Under the pieces are notes generated by a model. That model had not been told where the DNA came from. It did not search any database and saw only the letters and a program-made list of their open reading frames with translations. Positions 60,225-64,000 of a stretch of 64,000 bases of DNA are shown here, piece after piece. The DNA comes from Paenibacillus sp. ACRRY (GTDB lineage Bacteria > Bacillota > Bacilli > Paenibacillales > Paenibacillaceae). Each line of letters starts with the position of its first letter. Within the stretch, counting starts at the first letter, position 1. The position numbers were made by a program, and so were the translations under genes. The DNA lies in contig NZ_JAKRNM010000013.1 in assembly GCF_022346995.1 (NCBI RefSeq), positions 39,234 through 103,233 on the forward strand, in the 5' to 3' direction.

Positions 60225-60239
60225 ACTAATACCATTAGT
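60225..60239. promoter_or_regulatory. TetR operator 2
   Basis: ACTAATACCATTAGT is a copy of operator 1 with two centre changes (ACTAAT and ATTAGT halves intact). Its centre lies 21 bp from the first, two helical turns, so two dimers would bind the same DNA face. Confidence 0.65.
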
Positions 60240-60256
60240 TTTAGGAGGTATCTTGA

Positions 60257-60982
60257 ATGAGATTAACTCGTGAGCATGACGTTATTCAAATTTCCTTTCT
60301 CCCCCGTCTTTTCCCTGTAAACGTCTATCTTGTGGAAGAAGAAGATGGTGTTACCGTCATTGATGCGGGGATGCCATTTAGTCTAAAGGGGATTCTTGCT
60401 ACCGCCGAGTCCCTCGGTAAACCGATCACCCGGATTATTCTAACCCATGCCCATGGTGACCATGTCGGTGCGCTGGATGGCCTCAAGGAGGCCGTTCCTT
60501 CAGCAGAGGTCTCTATCTCCAGCCGGGATGCCAAGCTGCTTGCCGGAGATACCGCTTTGCTTCCCGGAGAACCACAGACCCCGGTACGCGGCAGTGTGCC
60601 GAAAGGCATCCGCACCCGTCCGGACCGGCTGCTGGAAGACGGCGATCGCATTGGCTCCCTGATCGCCATTGCTTCTCCAGGCCATACGCCCGGGCATATG
60701 GCCTTCATGGATACGCGTAGCCGTGTTCTCATTGCCGGCGACGCGTATCAGCTGCATGGCGGCCTTGCCGTCTCCGGCCGCGTGCGCCCGCTCTTCCCGT
60801 TCCCCGCGCTGGCGACGTGGAACCGGGAACTGGCTCTGGCCAGCGCGAAGCACCTGGCCGAGCTGGAACCGTCCGTGCTGGCGGTAGGCCACGGACGGAT
60901 GCTGCGCCAGCCAGCGGCCGCGATGCGCGCCGCAGCGGCTGACGCGGAGCAGCGGCTGCGCCCTGCCGGGGGGCACCTGTGA
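60257..60982 (+). CDS. MBL-fold metallo-hydrolase
   Basis: The 241-residue enzyme has the metallo-beta-lactamase fold: HAHGDHVGAL zinc motif, SPGHTPGHMAF with a metal-binding His, AGDAYQLHGG, and GHGRML near the end. Such cytosolic family members hydrolyse diverse esters and thioesters; the substrate is unknown. AGGAGG precedes the ATG. Its stop overlaps the GTG of the TetR gene by 4 bp, so the regulator is translated with it. Codon use turns markedly G+C-rich towards its end. Confidence 0.9.
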   Translation: MRLTREHDVIQISFLPRLFPVNVYLVEEEDGVTVIDAGMPFSLKGILATAESLGKPITRIILTHAHGDHVGALDGLKEAVPSAEVSISSRDAKLLAGDTALLPGEPQTPVRGSVPKGIRTRPDRLLEDGDRIGSLIAIASPGHTPGHMAFMDTRSRVLIAGDAYQLHGGLAVSGRVRPLFPFPALATWNRELALASAKHLAELEPSVLAVGHGRMLRQPAAAMRAAAADAEQRLRPAGGHL

Positions 60983-61551
60983 GCCCGCGGCAGGGGCTGG
61001 ATCGCGGCACACTGCTAAGTGCCGCGGCCCAGCTTGCCGACAGCGACGGCTTCCAGGCGCTGACGCTGGCCGCACTGGCCCAGCGGCTGGACGTGCGCTC
61101 CCCGTCGCTGTACAACCACATCAGCGGTCTTCCCGGGCTTCGCCAGGAACTGGCGCTGATGTCTGTCCTGCAGCTCAGCCAGGCACTTGCCGCAGCTGCC
61201 GCTGAACGCACGGGCGACAAGGCCATTCAGGCCATCGCCGCAGCCTATATCGGCTTTGTCCGCCAGCATCCAGGGCTGTATGAAGCCTCGTTCCATGCTC
61301 CGGATATTCATGAACCGGAGCTTGCCGCAGCCAGCACAGCTACGCTGGACATTCTGCTGCAAGCATTGCAGCCCTACCCGCTCACCGAAGCCGAAGCGCT
61401 GCATGCGGTGCGCGGATTGCGGAGCCTGTGTCATGGCTTCGCATCCATTGAAGCCCAAGGCGGGTTTAACATGGATTTCGATTCCAATGAGAGCCTGCAC
61501 CTGACCGTTCAGGCCTTCCTTAACGGGCTGAAGCATTTGCATCAGGACTGA
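60979..61551 (+). CDS. TetR/AcrR family regulator
   Basis: The 190-residue protein has an N-terminal helix-turn-helix (FQALTLAALAQRLDVRSPSLYNHISG) and a C-terminal WHG-type ligand domain. It starts with GTG overlapping the MBL stop (GTGA). The two operator-like palindromes in the operon promoter are presumably its sites, giving autoregulation; the inducer may be a substrate of the MBL hydrolase. Confidence 0.9.
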   Translation: MSPRQGLDRGTLLSAAAQLADSDGFQALTLAALAQRLDVRSPSLYNHISGLPGLRQELALMSVLQLSQALAAAAAERTGDKAIQAIAAAYIGFVRQHPGLYEASFHAPDIHEPELAAASTATLDILLQALQPYPLTEAEALHAVRGLRSLCHGFASIEAQGGFNMDFDSNESLHLTVQAFLNGLKHLHQD

Positions 61552-61562
61552 CCCAATAATAG

Positions 61563-61594
61563 AAAGGGATGCAGCACTACACTGCATCCCTCTC
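61563..61594. terminator. Hairpin after the TetR gene
   Basis: GGGATGCAG and CTGCATCCC form a perfect 9-bp stem with a 7-nt loop, between convergent genes. The U tracts are weak on both strands. Confidence 0.6.
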
Positions 61595-61629
61595 TAATTT
61601 CGACCGTTTCTCTCCGAACGTTTTTTTCT

Positions 61630-62763
61630 CTATGGCCACACATGCTCTTCGGCTTGAACTTCCTTCAGAATCCGTTTCATGACAGGCACGTACACCTTCC
61701 AGTAAAACATATCCGGTATTTCTTTTTGATTCGGTGTAAGCCACTCTCTGATGACATCCCATCCCTTGATCCTGCGCCAGAATGAGTAATGCTCCATCTC
61801 TCCGAATGAACCTGTCATATAATACGACTGATAATCTCCATCATTACGAAGAATGGCTGGAAAATCACCCGGAATACCGGCATTGACTAACTTCTGCCGT
61901 CCTTCATTGGTCAGACTTGTTTTATACCTTGCCAGTATTGAATCCGGCGAATCTGGCACGACAACATCGAACCAGCTGGTGTATTGGAACTCCTGCTCGA
62001 TGCCGCTCCACTTTCTGCCTTTCTCCGTGAAGGACAGCTTGACCTCTGGTGTCTGGACATCCGTGCCGCCACGCAGCACGATGACCCGGCCATCTTCATG
62101 CACCAGGAGAATGCCCTTTCCGGAGTACGGCCAATCCTGCCCCGCAATACGCTCATAATCCATACGGACCTGTTCAGGCACTTGAACTCGGCTCTGCAGA
62201 TTGGATATATATTTCCCCCGCCAGCCGCTGCTCTTCAGGCCAAAAATGGGATGAAGCTGCTCCCTGACGTTATCCGATGTCCACAAGGATTGTGTATTAT
62301 ACTCTGCAACGACTGTGACCCCTCTGCTGGCTGCTTCGCGGATTTTAAGGGTATCATAAACCGTTAACCCTGCGTCCCCTTCGCCTTTCTTCGTTTTGAG
62401 GCTAACAGCAGGTACGGCGTTTGTTTTCGATGAGGCCAGATAGATTAGATCGGTTTCAGTTACCTCGTCCGGAAGTTTTTTCGTTATTGAAGAAGTGTTC
62501 TCTAGGAGGTTAACCTCCTCCTCGTTTTTTTCATAAACGTATCGTTCTCCGGTCTTCTGTACAATCTTCTGTTGATTTAGCAGCCAAACCAGGCCCTTAT
62601 AGCCCGGATAAGGTGCATTAGCATTTGTTTTGTCTATAATCATGATGTTCAGCAGCACCGGTGCTTGAGACTGCCACCAGATCCAGGGGACAACCAGACC
62701 GACCGATATCACTGTCAGACAAGCCAGCAACCATAAGGTTAGCGGCCTGTGGTTTCTTTTCAT
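61630..62763 (-). CDS. Membrane-anchored protein of unknown function
   Basis: The protein of about 377 residues has one N-terminal transmembrane helix (about residues 8-28) and a large extracytoplasmic domain with a WLLNQQKIV and YTSWFDVVVPDSPDS segment, without known catalytic motifs. It may be a sensor or cell-envelope protein. The start at 62763 has GGGAGG 10 bp upstream. No family was recognised. Confidence 0.7.
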   Translation of the reverse strand: MKRNHRPLTLWLLACLTVISVGLVVPWIWWQSQAPVLLNIMIIDKTNANAPYPGYKGLVWLLNQQKIVQKTGERYVYEKNEEEVNLLENTSSITKKLPDEVTETDLIYLASSKTNAVPAVSLKTKKGEGDAGLTVYDTLKIREAASRGVTVVAEYNTQSLWTSDNVREQLHPIFGLKSSGWRGKYISNLQSRVQVPEQVRMDYERIAGQDWPYSGKGILLVHEDGRVIVLRGGTDVQTPEVKLSFTEKGRKWSGIEQEFQYTSWFDVVVPDSPDSILARYKTSLTNEGRQKLVNAGIPGDFPAILRNDGDYQSYYMTGSFGEMEHYSFWRRIKGWDVIREWLTPNQKEIPDMFYWKVYVPVMKRILKEVQAEEHVWP

Positions 62764-63064
62764 GCTGTGTCTTCCTCCCAGGGTGTCTTGCTTGCTCTCT
62801 CTGTGCATTTATATCGTGCTTGATTACCTGATTTGCCCTTGCTCGCATAAATGCACCTGCAATGGACAAAATAATACAAATTTTTAATACCAAACTGTGT
62901 TAATCTCGTTATAATGGATTCGGACAAACGTTGCACTAAGCATTCTATCGGCTTTCTTGGTTTGTGATATAATAGAAACTATATATAGAAACAATAAATT
63001 CTATGATTTGTTTGATGATCCGGATGTACGGAACATATATTATTCCAGAAAGAGGGATATTTTC
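62764..63064. other. Divergent promoter region between anchored protein and ccdC
   Basis: About 300 bp with no gene except an upstream extension of the ccdC frame. A TATAAT-like box lies near 62970 for the plus strand and a CATTAT-like box for the minus strand; -35 boxes are weak on both. Confidence 0.5.
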
Positions 63065-63550
63065 GTGGCTCAAATCAGTCCGTCTTACCTTCAGATCGGT
63101 GCAACCCTGGGTATGCTTATCATGGCATTGCTTGCCATTTTCATTCGGTTGAAAGCCAGTCACAGGCCGGTAACCATACGCAAAATCCTGATTCCCCCGC
63201 TGGGCATGAGCACCGGATTTTTGATGTTTGTTGTACCACAGACGCATTTTCCTTTATGGTGGGCATTGATTGCATTTTTGGTTGGTTGGTTCATCTTCTC
63301 CTATCCTCTCATTCGCAGTACCCGGTTTGAAAAGGTTAACGAGGAGATATTCGCGACCCGTTCACGCAGCTTTGCTTTCATCCTGCTTGGTTTGCTGGCA
63401 GTACGTCTGATCCTGCATGAAGTCATTCAGCAGTACGTTACCATTCCGCAAACCGGCGGATTGTTCTTCCTTCTGGCCTTCGGCATGATTGTGCGCTGGC
63501 GGGTATATATGTACAAACACTACAAAGAAGTTGTCGCTGCCTCAGCTTGA
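63065..63550 (+). CDS. ccdC: CcdC family protein (DUF1453)
   Basis: The 161-residue membrane protein has four hydrophobic helices and matches Bacillus CcdC (LGMLIMALLAIFIRLKAS, LIPPLGMSTGFLMF). The protein is named for a link to cytochrome c biogenesis, but its exact role is unclear. I chose the GTG at 63065, with AGAGGG 8 bp upstream, over the ATG at 62957, which lies 108 bp earlier in a segment that looks like leader. Confidence 0.9.
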   Translation: MAQISPSYLQIGATLGMLIMALLAIFIRLKASHRPVTIRKILIPPLGMSTGFLMFVVPQTHFPLWWALIAFLVGWFIFSYPLIRSTRFEKVNEEIFATRSRSFAFILLGLLAVRLILHEVIQQYVTIPQTGGLFFLLAFGMIVRWRVYMYKHYKEVVAASA

Positions 63551-63572
63551 GCCTAATAAGCGACAAAGTCAA

Positions 63573-63619
63573 ATAAGACACGTTCTCGGCATGTAGGCAT
63601 GCGGAACGTGTCTTTTTTG
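63573..63619 (+). terminator. Terminator of ccdC
   Basis: AAGACACGTTC and GAACGTGTCTT arms with an inner GCATG/CATGC stem and six U, 24 bp after the stop. Confidence 0.85.
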
Positions 63620-63666
63620 TTGTTTATCTGGCCTTGCTTCCATGGCATATAGGGTAATCCATCATC

Positions 63667-64000
63667 TTACTCGGGATCTGCAACTTTCACCAGCTGTTTA
63701 CCCAGGTTATCTCCCGAGAAAAGTCCCATAAAGGCTTCCGGTGTCTGATCAAACCCCTCCACAATGTTCTCCTCATATTGAATGAGGCCTTCTCTCATCC
63801 ATTTTGCCAACTTGGCGCGCCCTTCCTTGAAGGACTTGGCATAGTCCCCGAGTAGAAAACCTTTCATCAACGCGGTATTGGTCAAAAGCAATGTCTGTGG
63901 TCTCATGCCGATGTCCGGCTTCTCCGAATTGTAAGACGATATCTGCCCACACAGGGGAATACGTGCATTTCGATTGATATGTCTGAGTACGGCATCCGAG
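63667..64000 (-). CDS. NADP-dependent zinc-binding-type dehydrogenase (YfmJ/CurA-like), partial
   Basis: The window shows the last 111 codons of a medium-chain reductase; the frame is open at base 64000. The visible part has INRNARIPLCGQIS and NSEKPDIGMRPQTLLLTN, then LMKGFLLGDYA and the C-terminal FSGDNLGKQLVKV, as in YfmJ/CurA-type NADPH-dependent quinone or curcumin reductases, which lack zinc ligands. The nucleotide-binding core is outside the window. Confidence 0.85.
   Translation of the reverse strand, partial: SDAVLRHINRNARIPLCGQISSYNSEKPDIGMRPQTLLLTNTALMKGFLLGDYAKSFKEGRAKLAKWMREGLIQYEENIVEGFDQTPEAFMGLFSGDNLGKQLVKVADPE

Noticed and set aside
1..64000. tRNA, rRNA, CRISPR, insertion sequence or prophage
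   Set aside because: No clover-leaf-like or rRNA-like stretches, no repeated spacer array, no transposase or phage genes were seen on either strand.

Overview
The window reads as a chromosomal segment of a Gram-positive, endospore-forming Paenibacillus-type bacterium. The evidence is strong AGGAGG-type ribosome binding sites, a YesM/YesN-type two-component system beside a CUT1 sugar transporter, S-layer-homology (SLH) surface proteins, YjcZ-type small sporulation-associated proteins, FosB, CcdC, a copper-amine-oxidase-like stalk-domain protein and a PL11 pectin lyase. I saw no rRNA, tRNA, CRISPR array, phage module or insertion sequence. The segment looks like ordinary core and accessory chromosome. 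Both ends cut through genes.

Layout. 1-2.6 kb: a TetR regulator and a large SDR/alpha-beta-hydrolase fusion (cut by the left edge) share two near-identical palindromic operators. 2.6-2.9 kb: a gene-free stretch holds a cluster of DnaA boxes. 3-9.9 kb: a CUT1 sugar transporter (binding protein and two permeases, no ATPase) is divergent from a sensor kinase/AraC response regulator pair. 9.9-20.1 kb: transport and signalling genes, namely an ACR3/BASS-like carrier, TspO-like protein, RidA, TIP30-like reductase, MFS carrier, orphan histidine kinase, PAP2 protein, HD-GYP phosphodiesterase and an ECF sigma/anti-sigma pair. 20.2-22.5 kb: a possible small RNA, three YjcZ-like genes and a secreted stalk-domain protein. 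22.5-27.3 kb: a thiamine-binding-like protein, then class Ia ribonucleotide reductase nrdA-nrdB behind a long leader with a terminator. 27.3-42 kb: housekeeping and stress genes (TPR-SUKH, APH-like kinase, S9 peptidase, FosB, SDR, GGT, BMP lipoprotein plus chemoreceptor, Nnr, NmrA-like, GNAT, unknown membrane protein). 42-49.3 kb: an SLH-anchored acid phosphatase, divergent from a membrane AraC regulator and an orphan lipoprotein. 49.4-52.8 kb: a sulfate transporter (Sbp, CysT, CysW) with a YezD-like protein, an attenuator-like leader and no ATPase. 53.3-64 kb: rhamnogalacturonan lyase with a cre site, lactonase, AraC, SLH protein behind an ECF-type promoter, nitroreductase, Rrf2, MBL hydrolase/TetR operon with tandem operators, an unknown anchored protein, CcdC and a truncated zinc-binding dehydrogenase.

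The strongest non-gene signals are the DnaA-box cluster (2623-2898), the paired operators around the first TetR gene, the two operators 21 bp apart inside the MBL/TetR promoter, the attenuator-like leaders of nrdAB and of the sulfate operon, and an intrinsic terminator between nrdA and nrdB. Function assignments rest on motif recognition by eye. No database search was run.
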